Assembly (NCBI GenBank): GCA_029548365.1
Contig: JAKPNN010000029.1
Coordinates: 47,779 to 111,778, forward strand
Length of the DNA: 64,000 nucleotides
Reading direction: 5' to 3'
From: Chloroflexota bacterium
Lineage (GTDB): Bacteria > Chloroflexota > Anaerolineae > Anaerolineales > Anaerolineaceae
The notes under the pieces: model-generated
The model's database searches: none
Told to the model about the DNA's origin: nothing
Seen by the model: only the letters and a program-made list of their open reading frames with translations
Translations under genes and position numbers: made by a program
Shown here: positions 53,710-62,218 of the stretch, piece by piece
Numbering within the stretch: position 1 is the stretch's first letter
Layout of the letters: each line of letters begins with the position of its first letter

Positions 53710-54126
53710 ATGGAAAACATATATAAAATCGCTTATTTCCATCTTCAGCAGCCCTGCGTGACCATCAATGAAACCGGTGTAGAGGGCAGTCATCTCAAGT
53801 CTGCCACGCGCCCCCTCAGCCTGATCAGCCTGTCGGCGCGCCAGGAGGTCGACTCGGCTGAAGAAATCGGTCTGTGTTACCCGCGCTTCAAGGCGGATAT
53901 CACCCTGGATTGTGAATGGATGCCCCCAAAGGGTGCACGACTGACCTGCGGGGCTGTGACCATCCGCATCCTGCCCGAGGATAAAAGCTGTTACCCCGAG
54001 TGTATCCTGATCCAGGAAGGTCTGCCCTGCCCGCTGATTGATGGCGTGCGTTATGCCAGCGTGGAAGCGGGCGGGACCCTGTGCCAGGGAGATCAGCTCA
54101 TCCCCGAGCAGGAAGGGAACGGATAA
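53710..54126 (+). CDS. MOSC-domain-like mini-protein
   Basis: 138 aa from ATG 53710; an upstream frame start (53620) precedes the promoter and is discarded. PRFKADITLD, GARLTCGAVTIRI, the CYPEC...CPL cysteine pattern and GGTLCQGDQL match the small MOSC domain of molybdenum-cofactor sulfurase-like proteins, where the conserved Cys is thought to carry sulfur. Function unknown in this short form. Confidence 0.65.
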   Translation: MENIYKIAYFHLQQPCVTINETGVEGSHLKSATRPLSLISLSARQEVDSAEEIGLCYPRFKADITLDCEWMPPKGARLTCGAVTIRILPEDKSCYPECILIQEGLPCPLIDGVRYASVEAGGTLCQGDQLIPEQEGNG

Positions 54127-54207
54127 ACCGCTTCACCTGCCGATGCGAGATGAGAAAACAGCGCTCGACAACCATCTCGTTTGCAGAGTGATCTCACCCC
54201 TCCCGGG

Positions 54208-54213
54208 TATAAT
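54208..54213 (+). promoter_or_regulatory. -10 box of the LysM lipoprotein gene (leaderless)
   Basis: TATAAT with the ATG six bases downstream. -35 weak. Confidence 0.55.
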
Positions 54214-54219
54214 CTTTAC

Positions 54220-55236
54220 ATGCAAAAAACACTGCTGGTCTGCCTGTTGACTCTCATCCTGGCGGGGATCGCCCTGCCCGCCTGCGCGCCAGCCCCAACG
54301 CTTGAGCCACTCACAGCCAGCCCCACACGCGATTCGACCCTGCGTCCCTATCCCACTTCCACCCATACAGCGACGCCGCTGCCCACCGACTACGTCACCC
54401 CCACTTCCTCGCCGACGGTCACACCCACCATGACCCCGGTCTATTACGCGGTGCTGGAAGGCGATGATTTTTACAGCGTCGGCTGGCGCTTTAATGTCAG
54501 CCCACAGCAGATCATGACTGCCAACCCCTCGGTTAATCCGCGTGCCATGGGTGTCGGCACCACCCTGTTGATCCCAATCACCCCCGGACCCGACTCCACG
54601 GCCACGCCGTTGGTCGAACTGACCCCCACCGCCACACCATTTTTCACCGATTTCCAACCGCCAGATTGCTATCCGGACCCCCAGGGCGGGTTGTGGTGCT
54701 TTGTGCTGATAACCAACAATACCGGTAAGCCGGTTGAAAACCTCTCAGGCGTATTCACCCTGCACCATGGCGATGAAACATTGCAAGTTTCTGCCATCAT
54801 GCCCCTCAACCTGCTGCCGGACGGGAACGCCCTGCCCCTGATCGCTTACATCCAGCCGCCCTTGCCTGACGCGTACACCGTCAACGCGCGGGTGAATTTC
54901 CTGCTGCCGGTCATGCCTGGCGATCAGCGCTACCTGCCCGCCACCATCACGCAGCAAACCCTGGAGCTTAACGCTGATTGCCGCCTGGCGACGGTGCGCG
55001 GTCGGGTGAGCCTGCCTGCAGGTCAGCCCGCGGCACGCTACGCCTGGGTCAACGCGACCGCCTTCGATGCTGAGGGGCGCATCGTGGCCGTCCGGCGCTG
55101 GGACAGCCCCGGGACGTTGTCAGGCGGTACCGAGCTGCCCTTCACCCTGTACCTGTACAGCCTGGACGGGCCAATCGAGCGGGTTGACCTGCTGGTCGAA
55201 GCCCCTGCCCAAGCTGAAGCCTCAGACGAAGATTGA
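54220..55236 (+). CDS. LysM-domain lipoprotein
   Basis: 338 aa from ATG 54220, as the promoter lies just upstream. Signal peptide ends in LPAC (lipobox). Thr/Pro linker (about 25-75), LysM repeat (YYAVLEGDDFYSVGWRFNV ... TTLLIPITP, about 77-125), another Thr/Pro segment, then about 190 residues of beta-rich sequence of unknown type. Probably binds peptidoglycan through LysM and displays the C-terminal domain. The folP gene follows closely. Confidence 0.85.
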   Translation: MQKTLLVCLLTLILAGIALPACAPAPTLEPLTASPTRDSTLRPYPTSTHTATPLPTDYVTPTSSPTVTPTMTPVYYAVLEGDDFYSVGWRFNVSPQQIMTANPSVNPRAMGVGTTLLIPITPGPDSTATPLVELTPTATPFFTDFQPPDCYPDPQGGLWCFVLITNNTGKPVENLSGVFTLHHGDETLQVSAIMPLNLLPDGNALPLIAYIQPPLPDAYTVNARVNFLLPVMPGDQRYLPATITQQTLELNADCRLATVRGRVSLPAGQPAARYAWVNATAFDAEGRIVAVRRWDSPGTLSGGTELPFTLYLYSLDGPIERVDLLVEAPAQAEASDED

Positions 55237-55262
55237 ACCGCTCTACGCCCGGAGAAAAGACC

Positions 55263-56132
55263 ATGGACCCATTCCCATCTGCCCCGCTACCCTGGGGTAC
55301 ACGCACCTTCATCATGGGCATTATCAACGTCACTCCTGATAGTTTTTCAGGAGACGGGATTTTAAAAGGCAGCGACGCCGTTGAGGCAGCGGTAGCCCAG
55401 GCAGCACAGTTCCTGCAGGAAGGCGCCGACATCCTCGATATTGGCGGCGAGAGCACCCGTCCAGGGTCACAACCGGTGGATGCTGATGAGGAACTGGCGC
55501 GAGTGCTACCCGTGATAACAGCCATCCACGCTGCCTTCCCCGACGCCCTGCTTTCCATCGACACTTACCGGGCTGTTGTAGCACAGGCAGCTCTGGATAG
55601 CGGAGCTCGCTGGGTCAACGATGTGTGGGGGTTGCACGCCGATCCAAACCTGGCTGATGTGGCTGCAAAGCATGGGGCACCGCTGGTCTTGATGCACAAC
55701 CGCTTGAAGCCGGACAGCGCTGAACTGCAGGCACGACTGGGCGGGCGTTACGTGGGTGTGGAGTACGATGATCTGCTTGCTGACATCCAGCGCGAGCTGC
55801 TGGAAAGCGTTGCCCTGGCACACCGGGCAGGTGTCCCCGATGCGCACATCATCCTCGACCCCGGGATCGGTTTCGGCAAGACGGTGGAGCAAAACCTCGA
55901 GCTGGTCGATCGGCTGGGAGCGATCAAAACCCTTGGATACCCCCTGCTGGTCGGTCCCTCGCGCAAATCCTTCATCGGGTACACGCTGAATTTGCCGCTT
56001 GAGGAACGCGTTGAAGGTACAGCGGCGGCGGTGGCGCTGTGCATCGATCGCGGCGCGGACATCATCCGCGTGCACGACGTGGGTGTGATGACCCGGGTAG
56101 CCAGGATGACCGATGCCATCGTCAGGCGGTGA
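55263..56132 (+). CDS. folP: Dihydropteroate synthase
   Basis: 289 aa from ATG 55263, with GGAG upstream; a TTG at 55233 lies inside the preceding gene. GIINVTPDSFSGDG, ILDIGGESTRPGS, LDPGIGFGKTVEQN and GPSRKSFIG are the four DHPS signatures. It joins pterin pyrophosphate and p-aminobenzoate in folate synthesis. Probably co-transcribed with the LysM lipoprotein gene. Confidence 0.96.
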   Translation: MDPFPSAPLPWGTRTFIMGIINVTPDSFSGDGILKGSDAVEAAVAQAAQFLQEGADILDIGGESTRPGSQPVDADEELARVLPVITAIHAAFPDALLSIDTYRAVVAQAALDSGARWVNDVWGLHADPNLADVAAKHGAPLVLMHNRLKPDSAELQARLGGRYVGVEYDDLLADIQRELLESVALAHRAGVPDAHIILDPGIGFGKTVEQNLELVDRLGAIKTLGYPLLVGPSRKSFIGYTLNLPLEERVEGTAAAVALCIDRGADIIRVHDVGVMTRVARMTDAIVRR

Positions 56133-56268
56133 GGGGGGATTGGTGATCCCGCGTGTTACTCTCGAGGTCTTGACAGCTTTTGGCTCAAAGCTGGTGGCGG
56201 ATCGACATCGGTCGGATACAGGTTAAGTTGCTCACAGGCATTTGTAACCTCGTGTCACCAGTGGGAAA

Positions 56269-58008
56269 TTAGCGCACATCCCAGCCGCTGGCAGTAAATA
56301 TTTCGGATAAGAATAAAGCGCGTTCTTCCTCTGTCATCGGTCTGGGCTGCGCATAGTCGATCAGCTTAGCCGTCAGCAGCTCAACGCTCAAATGGCGCCC
56401 GGCATAGAAAGTATGGCGCTGAATGAACTCCCAGCTGGTTTGGACAACCACATTACCGTACATATCGATATACCAGTTCTGGTCAAAAAACAGGTTTCCC
56501 AGCCCATAGTGGACAAAGGCATCGCGGGTAAAGGCCATCGACTTGGGACGGTGCGACTGGCTTCCGTTGACGATCACCGCGCCAGCATCAGCCATGATGC
56601 CAAAATCACGCCTGTGGTGATCGGCGGCAAAATCGTAATAGTCTTCAAAGTATTGAAAGGTGGCGATCGGTAGGTAGCCTTCATCCCTCAACCGGCTGAT
56701 CTCACCGGCCATCCACTGGTAATCTTCACAGGGGGCTGAACCACCGCCCGTATCCGTTGCCCAGGCAAAATCCGGTCCAAAGGCATTGCAGCCGATAAAC
56801 GCCAGTTTGTTACCGTTATGGGTGATCAACAGAGGTGTTTTCGCCTCCGCCAGGTTCCGCCCGCCGCCAAAATAGAGCATTTCATGTTCGTCATACAGGT
56901 CAAGGGTGAACGGCACAACATCCACACCGTACACAATTAATGAATCGTTATTGTGGTTTCCCGTCAGCTCGATGATGTCCACGCCGATATCCATAAACAG
57001 CTCTAAATATTTCGGATCGCTGCAGAATAACAATCTTTCGGAAGTTGGGTCGGGAAAGGGACAGTCCTCGTAAAATGAGACTTCATTGGAAATATGGGTC
57101 AGATCTGCCTCGGTCAGCCAGTGGCGGACCTTCTCCCCGGGGTAGGTGACGCCATACATTTCCATGCGGTAGGCAGTCGCCCTGACCAGGGCTGTCACTC
57201 CCGTCATCACCAGGGTGGTCAGCATCTCCGAATCGCGGTTGCCGGGCTGAATAGCCGCGAGGAGGGGTTCCAGCACATCAGCAGGGATGCTTGCTGCCTG
57301 AACGTTGTGCACTAACTGAAACTGAAGCGTGAAAGGATAACTCTCGAGGTCAAAATCCTTGAACAGCGGTGAGCAGCCGTCCACCTGGATGACCTTCAAT
57401 TGCGGGTCCAGCACCTCAAAGGGGAGCAGTATCCAGGCGTTGTCCTCCCACAACGCTGCAACTTCAGGGGGTTCCTGGAAGGTTTGGATACGGGCTTCAC
57501 CAGGGGCGCCCCAGCGTTCAACCAGGACCTGCAACAGAAGTTCCGGCACGTACAGCCGTGTCACTTCGTCCAGCCGGCCGACAGTCATCCCCAACCAGTA
57601 AGCCTGCAACTCGTCCAAAGAGATATCATCCAGCAGGGTTGGGAAGGGTGCAGCCAGGGCAAACACCAGGGTTGAGGTCTGCAAAACCTCGCCAGAGGGC
57701 GCTTCCAGTGCCGGTCCAAACCACAGGGAAGCACCGGGGTCGGCGCTGATGACCACTCCACTTAAGGCGTCCAGTGCAATCAACTCCGATGGAAGTTTTT
57801 CCGATAGGTGCAGGGTTACAGGCACCGGTGTAGCGGTGGGAACCTGTGTGGGGGTAGCAGTGGGTGGATTGCCAAGGGTTGGCAGCAAGGGCGTTGGGTC
57901 AGGCGGAAGTTCATCGAGGACTGGTTCGGGAACACAGGCGCTGATCAGAAGCAGGAGCAGGATCACAACCAGGCTTATTTGGATAATTTTAGTGGATTCG
58001 CTGTGCAT
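56269..58008 (-). CDS. CapA-family lipoprotein
   Basis: 579 aa. Lipobox LLISACV near 25, short Thr/Pro linker, an unassigned N-terminal domain (about 60-290), then the CapA/PgsA metallophosphatase-like fold: VDIIELTGNHNND, LFCSDPKYLELF, FIGCNAFG and NGSQSHRPKS (HxR). CapA proteins serve poly-gamma-glutamate synthesis or unknown roles; without other cap genes nearby only the fold is claimed. Transcribed alone. Confidence 0.85.
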   Translation of the reverse strand: MHSESTKIIQISLVVILLLLLISACVPEPVLDELPPDPTPLLPTLGNPPTATPTQVPTATPVPVTLHLSEKLPSELIALDALSGVVISADPGASLWFGPALEAPSGEVLQTSTLVFALAAPFPTLLDDISLDELQAYWLGMTVGRLDEVTRLYVPELLLQVLVERWGAPGEARIQTFQEPPEVAALWEDNAWILLPFEVLDPQLKVIQVDGCSPLFKDFDLESYPFTLQFQLVHNVQAASIPADVLEPLLAAIQPGNRDSEMLTTLVMTGVTALVRATAYRMEMYGVTYPGEKVRHWLTEADLTHISNEVSFYEDCPFPDPTSERLLFCSDPKYLELFMDIGVDIIELTGNHNNDSLIVYGVDVVPFTLDLYDEHEMLYFGGGRNLAEAKTPLLITHNGNKLAFIGCNAFGPDFAWATDTGGGSAPCEDYQWMAGEISRLRDEGYLPIATFQYFEDYYDFAADHHRRDFGIMADAGAVIVNGSQSHRPKSMAFTRDAFVHYGLGNLFFDQNWYIDMYGNVVVQTSWEFIQRHTFYAGRHLSVELLTAKLIDYAQPRPMTEEERALFLSEIFTASGWDVR

Positions 58009-58163
58009 AAACTGCTGTTCCCTTCCAGGTGCTTGACTCGAGATCGATGGGTGATCATTTCCATCCCCCGATTATATCTCATTGAAAGGACAGGTAAAAC
58101 CGTAAGAACGCTTGCCTGTGAAGCCGATAACATCAATAATCGGGGTTATTGCATATACAGGTG

Positions 58164-58169
58164 TATAAT
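58164..58169 (+). promoter_or_regulatory. -10 box of the MFS gene (near leaderless)
   Basis: TATAAT nine bases before ATG 58179. Confidence 0.5.
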
Positions 58170-58178
58170 GTCTGGGAT

Positions 58179-59360
58179 ATGAACACGAAGAAGTGGAAAA
58201 TAAACGCCGAGATCAGCCTCTACACGCTGACCAGGACGGTACTCAGCACAAATATCCGCATGGTGTACCCCTTTCTGCCGGTTTTCGCCCGGGGTATGGG
58301 TGTTGAGCCGGCTGCCCTGGTGATGGCCTTATCCGTACGTTCTTTTTTAGGCGTCCTGGGACCTTTTTTTGCCTCAATTGCCGACACCCACGACCGGAAA
58401 ACAGGCATTCTACTGGGAATGGGCCTGTTCACGATAGGCAGCGGGATGCTTGGCATCTGGCCAACCTTCTGGTCTTTCATCCTGGGCACCAGCCTGGCAC
58501 TTTTAGGCAACGGTGTCTTTATCCCCTCGGTAAATGCATATCTTGCGGATCGCATCCCCTACGAGAAGCGCGGCCGAGTCATCGCCATCCTGGAAGTGAA
58601 TTGGGCGCTATCGTTTATCATCGGCATCCCCATTGTGCAGCTCTTAATCGAAAACTACAACTGGGTGGCACCGTTTTTTATTTTCACCGCCATCGGCATA
58701 TTATGCTTAATCGTGTTCTTAGTGATCCTGCCCGCACAGCGCGTTTCTAAAACCGATGAAAATAAAATTGTGAAGAATTTGGTGCGCATCGCACGCTCCT
58801 GGCCTGCTCTGGCAGGCTTGCTGGTGGGCATACTGATTTCGGGCGCGAATGAAACGGTCAACTTGATCTTCGGATTGTGGATCGAAGACCAGTTTGGCAT
58901 AAACTTCGCAGCATTGACGGCTGCCTCAGTGGTGATCGGGTTTTCGGAATTGGGGGGCGGGGTGATGACGAGCCTGTTTCTCGATACCTTCGGTAAACGC
59001 CGCATGATCTGGTTTTCTATCGGCGTTAACACCCTGGCTTCAGTGTTGCTGCCCCTGATGCAAGGCAACCTTAGCTGGGCTATGGCGGGTTTGGGTCTGT
59101 TTTTCATCTCCTTTGAGATCAGCCTGGTGAGCACCCTGACATTGATGAGCGAGGTGGTGCCGGACGCGCGGGCGACGATGATGGCAGCGACGTTGGGCGG
59201 ATTCTCCCTGGGGCGCTTGTTGGGGAGCCTGATTGCTCCGGGATTGTTTGCAATCAGCTTTTGGGCGGTCTGCCTGGCAGCGGTGTTCTTAAACCTGTTT
59301 GCTGCTGGGTTCTTAAGCCAGGTGCGGGTAGAGCCGCACTCGTCGTCGATTACGGCTTAA
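58179..59360 (+). CDS. MFS transporter
   Basis: 393 aa from ATG 58179 (the frame open from 58149 starts before the -10). About 12 hydrophobic helices; GIWPTFWSFILGTSLALLGNG and the cytoplasmic loop DTHDRKTGI are MFS-like (motif A DxxxRK). Substrate unknown. Confidence 0.88.
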   Translation: MNTKKWKINAEISLYTLTRTVLSTNIRMVYPFLPVFARGMGVEPAALVMALSVRSFLGVLGPFFASIADTHDRKTGILLGMGLFTIGSGMLGIWPTFWSFILGTSLALLGNGVFIPSVNAYLADRIPYEKRGRVIAILEVNWALSFIIGIPIVQLLIENYNWVAPFFIFTAIGILCLIVFLVILPAQRVSKTDENKIVKNLVRIARSWPALAGLLVGILISGANETVNLIFGLWIEDQFGINFAALTAASVVIGFSELGGGVMTSLFLDTFGKRRMIWFSIGVNTLASVLLPLMQGNLSWAMAGLGLFFISFEISLVSTLTLMSEVVPDARATMMAATLGGFSLGRLLGSLIAPGLFAISFWAVCLAAVFLNLFAAGFLSQVRVEPHSSSITA

Positions 59361-59618
59361 TGCATACCTTATACCCTCAGCACGCCGCGAAAGCCCCGCG
59401 AAGAATAATAGGAATCTGCCCCATTGTGATACACAAAGACCTGCCCATAACGCCTGTGTGCATATTTGCCGGTTGAACGGGCTGAGTCGAGTTGACTGAG
59501 GAAGTTTTTCCACCCAAACACCAAGAGGACTTAATTTTGAAAAAATGCTGAGACGCGGAAACTGTTTGAGGTGTGCGTAGAATCTTCCGTGTCGGGTGCT
59601 TGCCTGGTTCGGTGGTGG

Positions 59619-60302
59619 TTATTCAGCCTTCCAAACCTTTTGACGGATATATTTATCACCATTTATTGCAATTAAACCTATTCCAACAGTATCAATAAAG
59701 CCATGTGTGAAAATCACTAACCATAAATTAAAATCACTCCACACAAAAATGCAACCTAATAAAATCCCAACGAACCCTGTACTGATGATCCCACAACGAT
59801 TTTGATACCCATGTGAAAGTCCGAACACAACTGATGTGAAGATAATATTGGCAGCCAAGCCCCAAATGCCTTTACCTAAAAGTGTTGATACTTCTGTCAT
59901 CAGGAACCCACGATAGATCCCTTCTTCGAGAAACACAACAAATATCCATACAACAACCATCCATTGTAAAAAAGCTTTCCAATTTCCCTTGACGTTTTTA
60001 AGGACGTCGTGGTCATGAACTGTTTTTGTTATTCTTTCACTCAAGGGTTCGATAAAAGCAACTGCTGCCAGTTGAATGAGAATCCCGAATATTAGCCCCC
60101 AAAGAATTGTTCTTACCCAATCTTGAGGGGGAGATAACCCTAAATTGCTGAAATTATCATCACGGATCCAAATCGTTATGCCGATGATTAAGATCGCAAG
60201 AAGGATTCCGATACCTGGCTGTTTTTTCAACCCTGTAACGATCAGGATAGTGGAAATGATTAGTATGAGCAGTATGGGGATGATATAAGAAGTTATAACC
60301 AT
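59619..60302 (-). CDS. CPBP-family intramembrane glutamic endopeptidase
   Basis: 227 aa from ATG 60302, supported by GGAG eight bases upstream; the longer frame to 60377 would run into the NUDIX gene. About seven helices. Catalytic EExxxR is EEGIYRGF, followed by FGLSHGYQN (HxxxN) and the final helix FTHGFIDT. CPBP (Abi) proteases process or protect membrane peptides. Lower GC than the flanking genes. Confidence 0.88.
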   Translation of the reverse strand: MVITSYIIPILLILIISTILIVTGLKKQPGIGILLAILIIGITIWIRDDNFSNLGLSPPQDWVRTILWGLIFGILIQLAAVAFIEPLSERITKTVHDHDVLKNVKGNWKAFLQWMVVVWIFVVFLEEGIYRGFLMTEVSTLLGKGIWGLAANIIFTSVVFGLSHGYQNRCGIISTGFVGILLGCIFVWSDFNLWLVIFTHGFIDTVGIGLIAINGDKYIRQKVWKAE

Positions 60303-60357
60303 TTTCGTTTCTCCAATTGGTTTTGTTTTCTTGTCGTTACTTAAGTTGAGCGCTTTG

Positions 60358-60891
60358 TTAGCCGCCAATTTTTGCAAGGAACGCTTGCATAGCCTTTCGG
60401 CTTCCCGTTCGAGACGGAGAGATCGCAGGGAACTCAGCCAAGGGTATTATCCTGGCTGCGCCTTCGTCGCTGCCTTTGATATGACCACCGATAATCTCTG
60501 CTTCATATAGAATTTGTATCATTGGCCCTGGCCAACTTGTGCGATTAACAAATATCCAGCCTAGACAATCAATAATTTTTACTTCAAGACCCGTCTCCTC
60601 GAAAACTTCTCTGATAGCAGATTCGGCAGGATCCTCTCCATACTCAACCAGACCCGCTGGTAGTCCAACACCTGCTTCGCCTGGTGGATAAATGGCAGCA
60701 ATTCCCTGTTCATTTCTTGCGACAACGGCAACGGATATGACATTTGATGAAAGTTGAATCCAACCACATACAGGACATTTCACGCGGGGAATATTGTCAT
60801 CAAAGATAACTTCCCGAACTAATGGAGAAGTACACATTGGGCAATACTGAAAGCGAAGTGAGGAGATCACATTATCTGCGTAGGTAAGCAT
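60358..60891 (-). CDS. NUDIX hydrolase with N-terminal zinc ribbon
   Basis: 177 aa. Zinc ribbon C17-x2-C20 and C39-x2-C42 (YCPMCTSPL, VKCPVCGW) precedes the NUDIX box GLVEYGEDPAESAIREVFEETG, whose metal Glu residues are intact. It splits a nucleoside diphosphate linked to X. The same layout occurs in NADH pyrophosphatase and ADP-ribose hydrolases. Lower GC, same strand as the CPBP gene 55 bases on: a possible two-gene unit. Confidence 0.9.
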   Translation of the reverse strand: MLTYADNVISSLRFQYCPMCTSPLVREVIFDDNIPRVKCPVCGWIQLSSNVISVAVVARNEQGIAAIYPPGEAGVGLPAGLVEYGEDPAESAIREVFEETGLEVKIIDCLGWIFVNRTSWPGPMIQILYEAEIIGGHIKGSDEGAARIIPLAEFPAISPSRTGSRKAMQAFLAKIGG

Positions 60892-61253
60892 TGTTTATTT
60901 TTCCTGTGAAGATTGGCGATGTAAAACTGGCGGCGAATGTTCGATAGTATGGATTTAAATACACTGCAATTATGCTGTATATTAACCATTTAGGTTGCTA
61001 TAACACAATTAGGCCTGGTTTTCTCAAACCATCAGCAGGAAATAGGCCTGCATTTATTATACTCATCGATTCGAAAAGTCGAATATCTATGGGCAACCAA
61101 TTTTCTTTGAAATCTAAAAAACTTCTCAACCAAATTGGCGATGCTGTCCGCTTAAAGCGTTGTTTTAAGGATAGACGGACGTTTAAGAAGAACAAAAAAA
61201 AACGTTCTCATGGTTGGGAGAACGTTTTTTATGATCTTTGTTTGAAAAAGAGA
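60892..61253. other. Gene-free interval 60.9-61.25 kb
   Basis: About 360 bases, AT-rich. Holds a GTCCG/CGGAC pair near 61145-61185 and a terminator at 61201-61226. No gene was recognised; a long plus-strand frame overlapping the next gene is antisense. Confidence 0.6.
61201..61230 (-). terminator. Bidirectional terminator after the DUF35 gene
   Basis: AACGTTCTC (61201-61209) and GAGAACGTT (61218-61226) form a perfect 9-bp stem between an A-run (left) and T-run (right), so it may terminate from either strand. Confidence 0.85.
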
Positions 61254-61661
61254 TTAATGCGGACTGGCTACCACTGGCCTGAACTTATACCCGTACACCA
61301 GGATACCGCGCTCGTCGCCATCGGAACGCAGCCTGCGGGTGACCATCTCCACCGGCATGCCGATCTTAACATCATCATCGCCCAGGTCGGTCAACTGTGC
61401 AGTGACGATGGGACCTTCATCCAGTTTGATCAGTGCCACGGTATAGGGCGCCTGCGCTTCAAAGCCGGCCGGCACTGTGCTCATACGGGTAAAGGAATAC
61501 ACCTCCCCCTTGCCGCTGAACACGTAGGGAGTTTTAGCCTCTCCGTTGCATTCCGGGCACACATCCCGCGGCGGGAAGATCTTCGCCTCACAATGGGGGC
61601 AGACCTCACCCACCAGGGCATAACGTTGTTTTCTTAATCTCCAGTGACGTGGTACTTCCAT
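61254..61661 (-). CDS. Zn-ribbon OB-fold (DUF35) acyl-CoA-associated protein
   Basis: 135 aa. Rubredoxin-like ribbon C21-x2-C24 / C35-x2-C38 (CPHCEAKIFPPRDVCPEC) followed by an OB fold (GEVYSFTRMSTVPAGFE, ALIKLDEGPIVTAQL). DUF35 proteins partner thiolases or HMG-CoA synthases. No thiolase lies upstream, so the gene is an orphan here. AGGAGA precedes the ATG. Confidence 0.9.
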   Translation of the reverse strand: MEVPRHWRLRKQRYALVGEVCPHCEAKIFPPRDVCPECNGEAKTPYVFSGKGEVYSFTRMSTVPAGFEAQAPYTVALIKLDEGPIVTAQLTDLGDDDVKIGMPVEMVTRRLRSDGDERGILVYGYKFRPVVASPH

Positions 61662-61932
61662 GACAATCTCTCCTGGTAACCCATAAATCAGCTCTTTGGC
61701 TGGTTTATTCTAATTTTCTGACTCGTAGTGTACCGAATTGAAACTCTCATTAACTATCAAATTACCCATTATCCTGCCCTTTGTCCCTGTTTCAGGCGTA
61801 ATTTCAATCAACTTCCGGGTTTGCACACCAGGGTTTTGCTTCCAGAGCGCATTTTCAGGCTCAAAGGGGTAATATTATGATGATCTGATTTGAAGTTGGC
61901 TCACCGTTGATACCATCAGGAGGTATGGGTCG

Positions 61933-62172
61933 ATGACGATTTATTTACTGGATAAGACCTTACAAATCGGCATCTTCTATGAATGTGCAGACCAGGACCT
62001 GGAAGATAATGTCTGTGTCTCAATCATCGAACGCTGCCCACCGGAAGAGAAGATTTTTCGCTCCGGCACAACCCACCTTTATCTGACAGCAGACCAGGCG
62101 CAACATCTGGGTGAAGCCCTGCTGGAGGCTGCTCGGAAAAGCCATGCTGAATCCAGCCATTTGGATTCCTGA
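61933..62172 (+). CDS. Small unknown protein, 79 aa
   Basis: 79 aa with AGGAGG upstream of ATG 61933. Contains YECADQDLEDNVCVSIIERCPPEEK with no helix or known motif, and a C-terminal amphipathic helix. Not recognised. It lies 46 bases before the NUDIX-GNAT gene on the same strand. Confidence 0.65.
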   Translation: MTIYLLDKTLQIGIFYECADQDLEDNVCVSIIERCPPEEKIFRSGTTHLYLTADQAQHLGEALLEAARKSHAESSHLDS

Positions 62173-62218
62173 AACGCAGTCCACCACCTCGTCCAAGCAA
62201 ATTTGAGACCTTCTTGCT

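Noticed and set aside
60972..61637. 221-codon plus-strand frame
   Set aside because: Antisense to the well-supported DUF35 gene and runs through the terminator.
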